Source of the DNA: Leucobacter sp. cx-42
GTDB lineage: Bacteria; Actinomycetota; Actinomycetes; Actinomycetales; Microbacteriaceae
NCBI RefSeq assembly: GCF_014529985.1
Contig: NZ_JACVMU010000004.1
Span: 62,001-126,000, forward strand
Reading direction: 5' to 3'
Length of the DNA stretch: 64,000 nt
The notes under the pieces were generated by a model that was not told the origin of the DNA, ran no database searches, and worked only from the letters and a program-made list of their open reading frames with translations. Numbering within the stretch: the stretch's first letter is position 1; each line of letters opens with the position of its first letter. Positions 44,854-53,974 of the stretch are shown piece after piece. The position numbers and the translations under genes were made by a program.

Positions 44854-45635
44854 GCTGCTACTCGCTTTCTTTTTCGCGTCGCGAACTGTGCCGACAGCAT
44901 GACGACGACGGATACCACCATCGTGAGCACTGCTACGGCTGCCACAGTCGGATCATTGGTCTGCGTCACGCTGTTGTAGATCTTCACCGGCAGCGTCTGC
45001 AGTGACGGCGACTGGATGAAGAGCGACAGAATGACTTCGTCGAACGAGGTGACGAAGGCGAACAGTGCGCCTGCGGTCACACCCGGTGCGATGAGCGGGA
45101 GGGTGATGGAGAAGAACGTCCGCATACGGCCCGCGCCGAGGCTGGCCGAGGCCTGCTCAAGGCGAGTATCGAAGCCAGCCAGCGACGCCATCACGTTGGT
45201 GATGACGAGCGGCATGGCCACGATGGTGTGTGCGAGAACGAAGCCGGGCAGGGTGCCGAGCAGGTTCATGCGCAGGAAGAGCGAGTACAGGCCGACCGCG
45301 AGGACGATGCCGGGGACAATCATCGGGAGCAGGAAGTAGCCCTCGACGAGGCTCTTACCGCGGAACTTCACCTTCGAGAGGCCGAGCGATGCCAGCACAC
45401 CGACCGTCGTTGCAACGATCGTGGTGAGGATTGCCACCTGCAGCGATGACCCGAGGGCCTTCATCCAGGACGCATCGGTGAAGAAGTTCTCGTACCACCG
45501 GGTCGAGAAGCCCTTCGGCGGGAAGTTGAATGAGGGAGCCTCGTTGAACGACATCGGAACGATGACGAGCGTGGGCAGCACCAACCAAATGATGATGATG
45601 ATGGCGAAGACGCCAAGGAGACGTTTCGTGGTCAC
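44850..45635 (-). CDS. polyamine-type ABC transporter permease (PotC-like), system 1
   Basis: The 261-residue protein has six helices and the EAA loop QASASLGAGRMRTFFSITLP that docks on the ATPase. SPSLQTLPVKIYNSVTQ near the C-terminus is typical of PotC. It overlaps both neighbouring genes of the operon by 4 bases. Confidence 0.9.
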   Translation of the reverse strand: MTTKRLLGVFAIIIIIWLVLPTLVIVPMSFNEAPSFNFPPKGFSTRWYENFFTDASWMKALGSSLQVAILTTIVATTVGVLASLGLSKVKFRGKSLVEGYFLLPMIVPGIVLAVGLYSLFLRMNLLGTLPGFVLAHTIVAMPLVITNVMASLAGFDTRLEQASASLGAGRMRTFFSITLPLIAPGVTAGALFAFVTSFDEVILSLFIQSPSLQTLPVKIYNSVTQTNDPTVAAVAVLTMVVSVVVMLSAQFATRKRKRVAA

Positions 45636-46555
45636 TTCTTATCCACCCCCGGGAAGAGGCTCTGGCCCTTGTTCAGCTTCGACACGATGACGAGGATGAG
45701 GATCGTACAGATCAGCAAGAACATGCCGAGTGCCGTTCCTTGGCCCCACATGAGGAAGACCGAGATCTGCTGCTGGATCAGTGCGGAGATCATGATCTCC
45801 TTCGACGAACCGAGCAGGGCGGGGATGATGTAGAAGCCGAGGCCGAGAATGAAGACGGTCACGCCGCCGGCGAAGATGCCGGGACGCGAGAGCGGCAGGT
45901 AGACGGTGAAGAACGCGGTGACCGGGTTCGCACCGAGGTTCGATGCTGCGGGCAGCAGTCGCTTGTCGATCTTGGCCATCGCTGAGTACAGCGGCAGCAC
46001 CATGAACGGCAGGAGCACCTGTGACATACCGAGCGCGACACCAAAGGTGGTGCGGATCAGGGGCACGGGGCCAATCCCGAACCACGCCATGAGGATGCCG
46101 TTGATGGGACCGGTGTCCTGGAGCAGTACCATCCACGCGAGCGTACGCACGAGGATCGAGGTCCAGAGCGGCAGCATGATGAACAGCTGCAGCAGGTTTC
46201 GGGTGCGGTCGGAGACGACCGTCATGAGGTACGCGTACGGGTACGCGAGGAGCAGACACACGATCGTGACGATGAACGCCGTACCGAAGGTGCGCGTGAC
46301 AACAGCGATGTTCGCCTGGGTGGTGAACAGCCACTTGTAGTTCTGCAAGCCCAGCTCAGGATCAGTCACCGAACGTAGGGCGACGTCGAACAGTGGCGCC
46401 AGGAAGAACAGGGAGACAATCGCGAATGCCGGGAGCAGGAGAAGAAGCGGGCGCCAGTTGCGTGGCCCCCGCTTCTTCCCAGCGCCGGCACCCGCACCAG
46501 AAACAGCCAACGCCTCAGTGACGGTGGTGTTTCCAGGAGCAGAATGACCGGACAT
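45632..46555 (-). CDS. polyamine-type ABC transporter permease (PotB-like), system 1
   Basis: The 307-residue protein starts with a flexible Gly/Ala segment, then six helices beginning RPLLLLLPAFAIVSLFFL. The EAA loop is ASNLGANPVTAFFTVYLPLS. PotB subunits of this family are usually encoded before PotC, as here. The gene lies 5 bases after the binding-protein gene. Confidence 0.9.
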   Translation of the reverse strand: MSGHSAPGNTTVTEALAVSGAGAGAGKKRGPRNWRPLLLLLPAFAIVSLFFLAPLFDVALRSVTDPELGLQNYKWLFTTQANIAVVTRTFGTAFIVTIVCLLLAYPYAYLMTVVSDRTRNLLQLFIMLPLWTSILVRTLAWMVLLQDTGPINGILMAWFGIGPVPLIRTTFGVALGMSQVLLPFMVLPLYSAMAKIDKRLLPAASNLGANPVTAFFTVYLPLSRPGIFAGGVTVFILGLGFYIIPALLGSSKEIMISALIQQQISVFLMWGQGTALGMFLLICTILILVIVSKLNKGQSLFPGVDKK

Positions 46556-46560
46556 GATGA

Positions 46561-47685
46561 TTAGTTACCCGTTGCCCATCCAGCCCATGCTGCGGAGAGG
46601 GCGTCGTAGTTCTCGACCCAGAAGTCCACGTTGGGCTTTACAGCGGTGTCCATGTGCGAGGTCGTCATCCAGGTCTCGAGCTGCTTATCGAGCTCGGGTT
46701 TCGACTTGGTGTTGACTCCGCCGTACGAGGTGAGCTTGGTCATCTCGGCCTGCTGCAGTTCACCAATCGAGAAGTTCACTGCTGCGAATGCGGCCTGCTT
46801 GTCCTTCACACCCTTGGGGATGCCGTTCGAGTCGACCATGAGCATCCACTCGTCCCACATGGGAGCGATAGGTGCACCAGCCGAAGCTGCGCCGTAGCCA
46901 CGGCCCGACCATACGAGACCCATGACTGCCTCGCCCGACTCGAGCTGCTGCTGCGCCTGAGCGCCGGTGGTCCAACCGATGACGTCATCGCCGAGCTTCT
47001 TGTACTCGTCGAATGCGCCCTCGATGTCGGCGGGCTTCAGGTCGTTGACATCCTTGCCCTGAGCGACGAGTGCGAACTCGACGGTCTGGGGATCAACGTA
47101 GGTCGACTGGCTCACGGTGCGCTTGCCGGGGAAGTTCTTCGTGTCGAAGAAGTCCGCTGCGCTCGTGGGCGGCTTGTCGCCAAAGGCTTCGGTGTTGTAC
47201 GCGACAACCAAGCCGTACAGAATCTGCGGGGTCATGCACTTGTCAGTGATGGTGCCCTCGGGGATGTTTGAAATGTCGATCTGATCGTAGTCGTACTCTT
47301 CAAACAGAGTGCCACAGCCGCGCGCGGTGTCGAACTGGGTCGTGTTCACGATGTCCCAGGTCACGTTGCCTGCGTCGACCATTGCCTTGAGCTTGCCTGC
47401 GTCGAATGCGTCCTGGTTAAAGGTCGCGCCCGATGCCTCTGCGAACGGGTCCCAGAGCGCGGCCTTCTGGCCGTCCTGGAAGATACCACCCGAGCCAGCG
47501 AAGGTCAGCGTGGTGCCTTCGAAGGCACCTGCCTTAACCTCGCCTGCGACCGGGGTACCGAGATCACGTACGGGAGCAGCTTCTTCCTTGCCGCCGCCAC
47601 CGCTACAACCAACGAGCGTCAGCGCGAGTGCCGCTGCACCCGCTACCGCGGTCAGGCCGCGGCGAGCTTTCGCATTTTTCACCAT
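46561..47685 (-). CDS. extracellular polyamine-binding lipoprotein (PotD-like), system 1
   Basis: The N-terminus has basic residues, a hydrophobic segment (GLTAVAGAAALALTLVGC) and a lipobox ending in Cys-Ser-Gly, so it is a lipid-anchored solute-binding protein. The mature domain resembles PotD/PotF (EYDYDQIDISNIPEGTITD, VAYNTEAFGDKPPTS, ESGEAVMGLVWSGRG). Residues that contact polyamine amines are not certain from eye alone. I chose the ATG that gives a normal signal peptide and has GAGAGGA upstream; a GTG six codons earlier is also possible. It is first in the potDBCA operon. Confidence 0.88.
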   Translation of the reverse strand: MVKNAKARRGLTAVAGAAALALTLVGCSGGGGKEEAAPVRDLGTPVAGEVKAGAFEGTTLTFAGSGGIFQDGQKAALWDPFAEASGATFNQDAFDAGKLKAMVDAGNVTWDIVNTTQFDTARGCGTLFEEYDYDQIDISNIPEGTITDKCMTPQILYGLVVAYNTEAFGDKPPTSAADFFDTKNFPGKRTVSQSTYVDPQTVEFALVAQGKDVNDLKPADIEGAFDEYKKLGDDVIGWTTGAQAQQQLESGEAVMGLVWSGRGYGAASAGAPIAPMWDEWMLMVDSNGIPKGVKDKQAAFAAVNFSIGELQQAEMTKLTSYGGVNTKSKPELDKQLETWMTTSHMDTAVKPNVDFWVENYDALSAAWAGWATGN

Positions 47686-47881
47686 TTGAGATGGTCCTCT
47701 CACTTCACTGTGATTGGTACCGGGGCGCGCTTACAGGTAAAGCATCGTTACTTCCCCTGCTTGAACCGAACCTCTACAAGCAATCAGCTCGTCGCCCTCG
47801 GATGAACATTGAAGCTACACGGCATTTTCACCGATGCTCACTTGTGTTACGTGTTCGTTACCGCTCTCGAGATATCTCATA

Positions 47882-48008
47882 CATTCGTACACGTACGGTC
47901 TTATGAGCGGTACGAATGGGAGGTGCGAGGCGAAACAAATGTGCGTAATTTTCCAAATACTGGCGCAACGTCGCGTAGTGTCATTGCCAAGCTTGCGCCG
48001 TACGAATG
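47882..48008. promoter_or_regulatory. three GTACGAATG sites in the divergent promoter region
   Basis: CATTCGTAC (47882-47890) is the exact inverse of GTACGAATG at 47920-47928, with a 29-base spacer, and a third copy lies at 48000-48008. The region between the transporter operon and the amine oxidase is unusually AT-rich. It spans 383 bases (47686-48068) and holds no gene. The sites look like operators of a regulator shared by both directions, for example the PucR-type protein encoded downstream. Confidence 0.6.
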
Positions 48009-48068
48009 TAAATCGCACTCGCAAACATCTACTTCGGTAGGAAACAACAGAGCAAGGAGGCTCTACCC

Positions 48069-49301
48069 GTGAACATCATCGTGATTGGTGCCGGTCTTTC
48101 CGGTCTCACCTCGGCTTGGGAACTGCACAAAGCAGGCCATGAGGTCACTGTGCTCGAGGCTCGCGACCGCGTTGGCGGCCGTACCTGGAGCACCACACTC
48201 GACAACGGGGTCATCACTGAGCGTGGTGGCGAGTACGTATTCCCCACCGAGTTCGCGATTCGCAAGCTGGCAGCCGAGGTGGGGGTTCCCCTGCTGACGC
48301 ACGGTGTGCGGTACGGTCGCCGAACCACCAACGGCCACGTCATCTCGTTTGATGATCTTGAGCGCACGAGCGCGCAGGTACAGGCAACGCTCAAGGGCAT
48401 GATGGACGACGGTGAGCGCAATGTTTCGCTCGCAACCGCGTTCGAGACTGCCCTTGGCGCCGATTACCTGCAGGATCCCGTGTACCGCCGTACCGTCACT
48501 TCGAGCGCTGCTGACCCCACGCGCGTGAGCGCGGAAGCTGTCATTCTGCACGAGTCTTCCACCGTCAATGGTTATGTAGAGGACGGCGCCCGCTTCCTGC
48601 GCGGCAACCAGTCACTCTCCATCGAACTTGCACGGCGCCTCGGTGACCGCGTACGTCTCGAGCACCCGGTGGCGCGGATCGACCAGTCCGCGACCGGCGT
48701 CCAGGTCGAGCTGCAGGACGGCACCCGCCTCGAAGCTGACGGGGCGATCCTCTCGGTTCCGTTCCCCATTCTGCGCGAGCTGGAGCTCGGCTTCGATCTT
48801 CCCGAGGCACAGCAGCGCGCGCTCGACCACCGGTTCATGGGCGTCGCTGCCAAGCTGGGCGTCCCGCTGAACCGCGTCGATAACGACATTGCACTGCAGA
48901 ACACGAACCACACGTGGTGGTCGTGGCGTTCGATGTCGGTTGACGGCGAGCATCGCATCAATGCGCTGTCGAGCTTCGCTGGCGGCCCGGATGCGCTCGC
49001 TGCGCTGCAGGTCACCGAGGGTTCCGCCACCTGGCAGGCCGAGCTGCAGAAGATGCGTCCCGAGCTTGAGCTTGCTGGCGATGTCTTGCTCACCACCTGG
49101 GCAGATGATCCCTGGGCGCGCGGATCGTACACCGCTCCCGCCCTCGATTGGGAGGCGGCAGACGCCACCGCGTTCGAGACCTCGGCAGGCCGCGTTGCAA
49201 TCGCTGGCGAGCACACCGGTCTCGCCCAGTCGCTTTCTGGCGCGGTCGCGTCAGGTTACCGCGCGGTTGCCGCACTCACGCAGGCGCTCTCGGCAGGGTA
49301 A
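48069..49301 (+). CDS. flavin monoamine oxidase-family protein 1
   Basis: The N-terminal Rossmann motif NIIVIGAGLSGLTSAWELHK is followed by the second FAD signature EARDRVGGRTWS. The C-terminal FAD segment is VAIAGEHTGLAQSLSGAVAS. These are features of the MAO/polyamine oxidase family, which oxidise amines to imines with release of H2O2. The 410-residue length is normal. The GTG start has an AGGAGG ribosome-binding site 8 bases upstream. The PucR-type gene begins 9 bases after its stop, so the two are co-transcribed. Confidence 0.88.
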   Translation: MNIIVIGAGLSGLTSAWELHKAGHEVTVLEARDRVGGRTWSTTLDNGVITERGGEYVFPTEFAIRKLAAEVGVPLLTHGVRYGRRTTNGHVISFDDLERTSAQVQATLKGMMDDGERNVSLATAFETALGADYLQDPVYRRTVTSSAADPTRVSAEAVILHESSTVNGYVEDGARFLRGNQSLSIELARRLGDRVRLEHPVARIDQSATGVQVELQDGTRLEADGAILSVPFPILRELELGFDLPEAQQRALDHRFMGVAAKLGVPLNRVDNDIALQNTNHTWWSWRSMSVDGEHRINALSSFAGGPDALAALQVTEGSATWQAELQKMRPELELAGDVLLTTWADDPWARGSYTAPALDWEAADATAFETSAGRVAIAGEHTGLAQSLSGAVASGYRAVAALTQALSAG

Positions 49302-49310
49302 TACGCACAC

Positions 49311-50738
49311 ATGACACTCACTGTTGGCGAGTTGATCGCGCTTCCTTCTGTGAAGACGTGGTCGCTCACCCCTGGCGTTGGCGAGCATCGCAAGATCTCG
49401 TGGGCCCACTCGTGTGAACAGCCTGACCCTTGGCTGTGGCTCGGTGAGGGATCTCTCGTGATGACCACGGGCCTCGGTGTGCCGGTGTCTGTGGCGGATC
49501 AGTGCACCTACTTTGCTGGGATGCACAAGGCCGGCATTGCCGCGGTCACGATCGGTGCTCACATGTCGGCCCCTCCGCTTGCGGAGGAGGCTCTCGCATA
49601 TGCGTCTTCACTCGGCTTGCCCGTACTTGAAACCGCATATGAGGTGCCCTTCCTCACGCTCGCTACCGCCGTCATTGAGGCGGCACAAGAGCAGCGAGCT
49701 CGTCGTGTGCGCCTCACAGAGCGGATGTATGCCGCGCTGCGTACACACGCGACGGAAGAGGATTCTGAGCCCTTGCTTGCCGAACTCAGCGCACTGCTCG
49801 GTGGCACGTTCGCCATCGAGCCAGCGCTGCCTGGCGGCGCCAGAGGCAGCATTGAAGAGGTCGAGCCTGGCCGGTTCACCACGTCACTCGTCGCACCAGG
49901 CGATCCCGTGCTGAGCTTCAAGGTCGTCACGGAGGAGCCCGACTATGGGCTCCTCCAGCACTCCGCGGGCATCGTCGGCACCGCACTGTCAATCTCGGCG
50001 GCTTCCCGCCGCCGAGATTGGCTGTACGGCTCAATTCTGCTCGGCAACCTCGCTGACGGCACGATGCCAGCGGGATTTGCCCGCGGGCTACTCGAGTCAC
50101 ACGGCCTGTCTGGATCGCTCCGCTTCTGCGTGTGGGCGTACACCGACAGTCGTGAGTCACTCGATGCCGTCCAGGCGGTCGCCGCTGCTGAAGGATCCGC
50201 CGCAATCGCCACAGTGAAAGACCACCAGACGATCGCACTGATCCGCGCCGATGACTCGGCCCTGCTCGAGAGGTTCGGCGAGCAGTTCAAGGTCGTGGGT
50301 GCGAGTGCACCGTTCACCGACCTGCTCGGGTTCCAGACTGCGATGCGGCAGGCGAGTGTGACGCTCACGCGCGCCCGAACGGCCGATCAAACCGGTGCAA
50401 TTCGGTTTGATGATGCCGAGCCATCGTCGTTGTTCCTCCCGAGTGATGGCGATCAGTTGCGCGCTATCACCCAGCAGGTACTCGGCCCACTCCAGGAGTA
50501 TGACGCCCAGCGCGGCACCGACCTTATGGAAACGCTCCGTGTGTTCCTTGAGGACAACCGCAGTTGGGTGCGTGCATCCGAGCGCCTGTTCATTCACCGA
50601 CAGACACTCGTTTCGCGGATCGCGCGCATCGAAAGCGTGCTCGGAAAGGACCTCGGAAAGATGCAGGATGCGTCTGACTGTTGGCTCGCCATCCGTGCGG
50701 CTGTGCGCTGCGGCGCCCTCGAACCAGAGGACACATAG
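49311..50738 (+). CDS. PucR-family transcriptional regulator
   Basis: The N-terminal half has the PucR sensor-like domain (LTVGELIALPSVKTWSLTPG, DPWLWLGEGSLVMTTG). The C-terminal HTH_30 domain is LMETLRVFLEDNRSWVRASE, then LFIHRQTLVSRIARIESVLG. Such regulators usually activate purine, amino acid or amine catabolism. The location between two amine oxidase genes suggests that it senses an amine or its aldehyde product. Direct targets may be the flanking genes and the transporter operon at 43.7-47.7 kb. Confidence 0.85.
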   Translation: MTLTVGELIALPSVKTWSLTPGVGEHRKISWAHSCEQPDPWLWLGEGSLVMTTGLGVPVSVADQCTYFAGMHKAGIAAVTIGAHMSAPPLAEEALAYASSLGLPVLETAYEVPFLTLATAVIEAAQEQRARRVRLTERMYAALRTHATEEDSEPLLAELSALLGGTFAIEPALPGGARGSIEEVEPGRFTTSLVAPGDPVLSFKVVTEEPDYGLLQHSAGIVGTALSISAASRRRDWLYGSILLGNLADGTMPAGFARGLLESHGLSGSLRFCVWAYTDSRESLDAVQAVAAAEGSAAIATVKDHQTIALIRADDSALLERFGEQFKVVGASAPFTDLLGFQTAMRQASVTLTRARTADQTGAIRFDDAEPSSLFLPSDGDQLRAITQQVLGPLQEYDAQRGTDLMETLRVFLEDNRSWVRASERLFIHRQTLVSRIARIESVLGKDLGKMQDASDCWLAIRAAVRCGALEPEDT

Positions 50739-50850
50739 GCCGCGTACAAACGTATGAACGCCATCCCGGCTCCGCTGCCACTTCGGCGCAGTCATTACGT
50801 TTCACCTCCGTACTTTTTGTAATGTCAATTTTTCGATCACAGAGGATCTC

Positions 50851-52173
50851 ATGACCACCACCACTCCCGACGTCAACGCCGACGTCGACGTCGTAGTTAT
50901 CGGCGCTGGCTTCGCTGGCCTCGTCGCCGCCCGCGAACTCAGCCAGGCAGGGCACGACGTGCTCCTCATCGAGGCGCGTGACCGTATCGGCGGCCGCACC
51001 TGGACTGATGATCGTCTCGGCCACCCGCTCGAAATGGGCGCGAACTGGGTGCACTGGGTGCAGCCGCACGTGTGGGCTGAAATGTCGCGCTACGGCCGCG
51101 AGATGATTCGCAGTCCCAAGGCCGACGAAGCGTATTGGCATGACGCCGACGGCACCCCTGTCAAGGGCACGCTTGAAGAGTTCATGGCGCTCATCAGCCC
51201 GGGCCAGCAGCTCCTCATCGACGACGTCCGCTCGGTCATGCCACGTGGCCCAGAGCCCACGGTCGGCGAGATCCAGGCGCTCGACAGTGTCTCCATCGAG
51301 GAACGCATGGGTCAGCTCGGCCTCGACCCCGCAGCGTATGCGGCCAACGCCTCGGTCTGGACCGGCCACGTCAACGCTCCCCTCTCAGAGGTCGGCCTCT
51401 CAAGCGCGATGCGCTGGGTATCAGCAACCGGCGGTCACTGGGAACTCATGCACGAAGCATCGGCAACCTACCGCGTGGTGGACGGCATGCGCGCATTCAC
51501 TGCCGAGATCGCGAAGGACATCAGCGGCGAGATCCGCCTGAACACCACCGTCGCAGCCGTCTCGCAGGGCGACGCTGGCGCCGTCGTCACCACGACCGAT
51601 GGGGCGCGGATCGCTGCTCGCCGCGTCATCAGCACCCTGCCCGTCAACGCGATCGCAGGCATCGACTTCACGCCAGCCCTCCCCGCTGCGTGGCAGCGTC
51701 AGAACGCGGAGCGCGTTGCCTCGCGCGGTACCAAGGTGTGGCTGCGAGCTGAGGGCCACGTTCCCCGTTTCTTCGCCTACGCGAGCCCGACCGACCCGCT
51801 GTCGGTGCTGAAGGCAGAGTTCTACTGCAATGATGAGCGCGGCGACTACACGATTCTTGTTGGCTTCGGGGCGGATCATTCCAAGATCAACCTCGAAGAC
51901 CTCGCTGACGTGCAGGCCGCGGTCGACCTCTTCCGCCCAGGTCTCGAGATCACCGAGGTGGAGGCGCACGATTGGATGACTGATCCGCTCTCGCAGACCA
52001 CCTGGATGACGCACCGCCCCGGCCAGCTCACCCGCGACCTCGCGGAGCTGCAGGAACCGCAGGGTGTGCTCCACTTCGCGTCGACCGACAACGCCAACCT
52101 CTGGGGTGGCTTCATCGATGGCGCGATCGAGAGCGGGCTCCGCGAGGCGCGTCGCGTCGCTGCCGCGCTGTAG
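50851..52173 (+). CDS. flavin monoamine oxidase-family protein 2 (putrescine-oxidase-like)
   Basis: FAD motifs VVVIGAGFAGLVAARELSQA and EARDRIGGRTW are at the N-terminus and HFASTDNANLWGGFIDGAIE at the C-terminus, where most MAO relatives have G-E. The protein is 440 residues and resembles bacterial putrescine/tyramine oxidases of actinobacteria. GAGG 5 bases before the ATG serves as ribosome-binding site. A separate promoter is likely, since 112 AT-rich bases separate it from the PucR gene. Repeat copy F follows. Confidence 0.88.
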   Translation: MTTTTPDVNADVDVVVIGAGFAGLVAARELSQAGHDVLLIEARDRIGGRTWTDDRLGHPLEMGANWVHWVQPHVWAEMSRYGREMIRSPKADEAYWHDADGTPVKGTLEEFMALISPGQQLLIDDVRSVMPRGPEPTVGEIQALDSVSIEERMGQLGLDPAAYAANASVWTGHVNAPLSEVGLSSAMRWVSATGGHWELMHEASATYRVVDGMRAFTAEIAKDISGEIRLNTTVAAVSQGDAGAVVTTTDGARIAARRVISTLPVNAIAGIDFTPALPAAWQRQNAERVASRGTKVWLRAEGHVPRFFAYASPTDPLSVLKAEFYCNDERGDYTILVGFGADHSKINLEDLADVQAAVDLFRPGLEITEVEAHDWMTDPLSQTTWMTHRPGQLTRDLAELQEPQGVLHFASTDNANLWGGFIDGAIESGLREARRVAAAL

Positions 52174-52191
52174 CCGCAGTTCCCCAAACAC

Positions 52192-52278
52192 GCGAAAAGG
52201 GGTGTTTCTCTCGAAACACCCCTTTTCTTGCGCCAGAAACGCATGATCTCGGCAGAAACGCCCCATCTCGTGGGGATG
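52192..52278 (+). repeat. dispersed palindromic repeat, copy F
   Basis: A perfect 15-bp stem, GAAAAGGGGTGTTTC (52194-52208) with its complement (52213-52227) and loop TCTC, is followed by CTTGCGCCAGAAA, GATCTCGGCAGAAA and ATCTCGTGGGGATG. The stem follows the amine oxidase stop by 20 bases and precedes the convergent amidohydrolase. Confidence 0.8.
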
Positions 52279-52292
52279 CCAAGCCAGCCAAC

Positions 52293-53933
52293 CTAGGCCG
52301 CGTGCACCACGCGCCCATCAACGACGGTCAGCGCGATAGCAACCTCGGGAAGCTCATCGGCCGAGGCCGCCACGGGATCAGCGCCCCATACGGTGAGGTC
52401 GCCTACAGCCCCAACAGCGAGCACGCCGCGGTCTTCGTGACCGCGCGCCTGGGCAGGCCACAGCGTGTACGCGAGCAGTGCTTCTTCGCCGGTCAGGCAC
52501 TGATCAGGCTCGAAGACGGGAGCCGATGCGTCGCCAGGCGTGTGGCGACCACGCGCCCAAGCCATACCGAGACGGGGGTCGAACTGCGCGACGGGCCAGT
52601 CGGAGCCGAGCGTCACGTTGACGCCGGTCTCGAGTACGTCGCGCACGCGGTAGCCCGCGGTGTTCCGGCCTTCGCCGAGGCGAACGGTCCAGTTATCGCT
52701 GTGATCTGCCGCACGCCACTGCATGTGCAGGGGCTGCATCGAAGCGGTCACCTGTGCGCCACCAATCTGGGCAGCTTGGAAGCCTCGCAGACGCTCGATG
52801 TCCTGCGCAGACAGCACCTCAAGATGCTCGATCGAGTGGAACGGCAGGCCGTCACGGGCGGGCAGTGCTTCGTACACCTCGAGCACCTGGTTCACGGCGT
52901 AGTCACCGACAGCGTGCGTCGCGATGAGCATGCCCGCGTCGTGGTACGCGCGCACGACCTCGACGTACCGGTTCCAGTCAGGCCAGAAGCCATCACGACC
53001 ATCACCGCACGCATCGGCCTCGTGCAGCCACGCGGTGCCGGTGTCGATGACGCCGTCGCTGAAGAGCTTGATTGCGCCGCTCTGCCACAGGTCGCCGCGG
53101 CGGTCCTTCGCCGCAATCACTGCAGCAACATCATCATCGGTCGCCCCAACCGCGTGCCAGTGGTGCACCGTGAGGCGATGGTCGAGCTCACCGCGCGACT
53201 CGAGTTCTTCGAGCAGGTCGAGTGTTGCTGGCTTCCCGTCCATGATTGCGCCGCCGGCGAGTCCGACAGCAGCAAGCGTTCGGAACATGTCGCGCAGCGC
53301 GTCACGCTCCTCGTCATGCGAGGGCTTTGGCGCAGCGTCGAAGAGGATGCCATAGGCGCTCGGCTCACGCAGTTCACCAGTCGGGGTACCGTCTTCGTCA
53401 ACGACGACCTCACTCGCGTCAGCAAACTCGACCGGGCCGGTGATCCCGGCTGCGGCGAGCGCGGGAGCGGTGCCAAGTCCGGTGTGAAGGTCGTAGCAAA
53501 TAAGCGCGACGGGGCGACCGGGAGCAGCATCTGCGAGCAGGTCGCCGCGCATACCGGTCTCTTCGAAGGGTTCGTACTCGAGATTCCAGCCGCGCACCCA
53601 CGCGCCCTCTGGCAGGCGTGCGTGCTCGGCGGCGATCGCTTCTCGGAGCGCCTCGATGGTCTCCAGGCCACCGAGATCGATGCCTGCGGTCACGTCGGCT
53701 GCCCAGTGCGGGTGCGTGTGCGAGTCGAACAGGCCTGGGGTGATCACGGCACCCGCCACGTCGCGCACGGCGACCCCAGCGGCTGCCGCACGCTCTGAGA
53801 CCTCAACGTCTGAACCGATGAGCGTGATCCGCCCACCTTCGATCAGCAGCGCGGTCGCGTCTGCGTGCGCGTCGGTGTTCGTGCGGAGACGAGCGCCAAC
53901 GAGCGCGAGTGAGCGGGAGCTTTCCGTGGTCAT
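52293..53933 (-). CDS. YtcJ-type amidohydrolase (amidohydrolase family 3)
   Basis: The protein has the metal-binding motif DSHTHPHW, a later catalytic segment around KLFSDGVIDTGTAWLHE, and the C-terminal GSDWPVAQFDPRLGMAWAR. These are typical of the YtcJ/N-substituted formamide deformylase group of the amidohydrolase superfamily. The 546-residue length is normal. The ATG follows AAAGGA. It is the last gene of the minus-strand amine operon, so a role in hydrolysing an amide product or N-acyl polyamine is a reasonable guess; the sequence does not fix the substrate. Confidence 0.85.
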   Translation of the reverse strand: MTTESSRSLALVGARLRTNTDAHADATALLIEGGRITLIGSDVEVSERAAAAGVAVRDVAGAVITPGLFDSHTHPHWAADVTAGIDLGGLETIEALREAIAAEHARLPEGAWVRGWNLEYEPFEETGMRGDLLADAAPGRPVALICYDLHTGLGTAPALAAAGITGPVEFADASEVVVDEDGTPTGELREPSAYGILFDAAPKPSHDEERDALRDMFRTLAAVGLAGGAIMDGKPATLDLLEELESRGELDHRLTVHHWHAVGATDDDVAAVIAAKDRRGDLWQSGAIKLFSDGVIDTGTAWLHEADACGDGRDGFWPDWNRYVEVVRAYHDAGMLIATHAVGDYAVNQVLEVYEALPARDGLPFHSIEHLEVLSAQDIERLRGFQAAQIGGAQVTASMQPLHMQWRAADHSDNWTVRLGEGRNTAGYRVRDVLETGVNVTLGSDWPVAQFDPRLGMAWARGRHTPGDASAPVFEPDQCLTGEEALLAYTLWPAQARGHEDRGVLAVGAVGDLTVWGADPVAASADELPEVAIALTVVDGRVVHAA

Positions 53934-53974
53934 GTGTGGTCCTTTCGCGGAAGCGGATCGCAACAATACAAACG

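Noticed and set aside
21678-52278. CRISPR array
   Set aside because: The repeats are palindromic, dispersed over 30 kb, of variable sequence and without spacers or cas genes.
52302-53798. Long plus-strand frame opposite the amidohydrolase
   Set aside because: The minus-strand protein has catalytic motifs and a ribosome-binding site; the opposite frame is a shadow.
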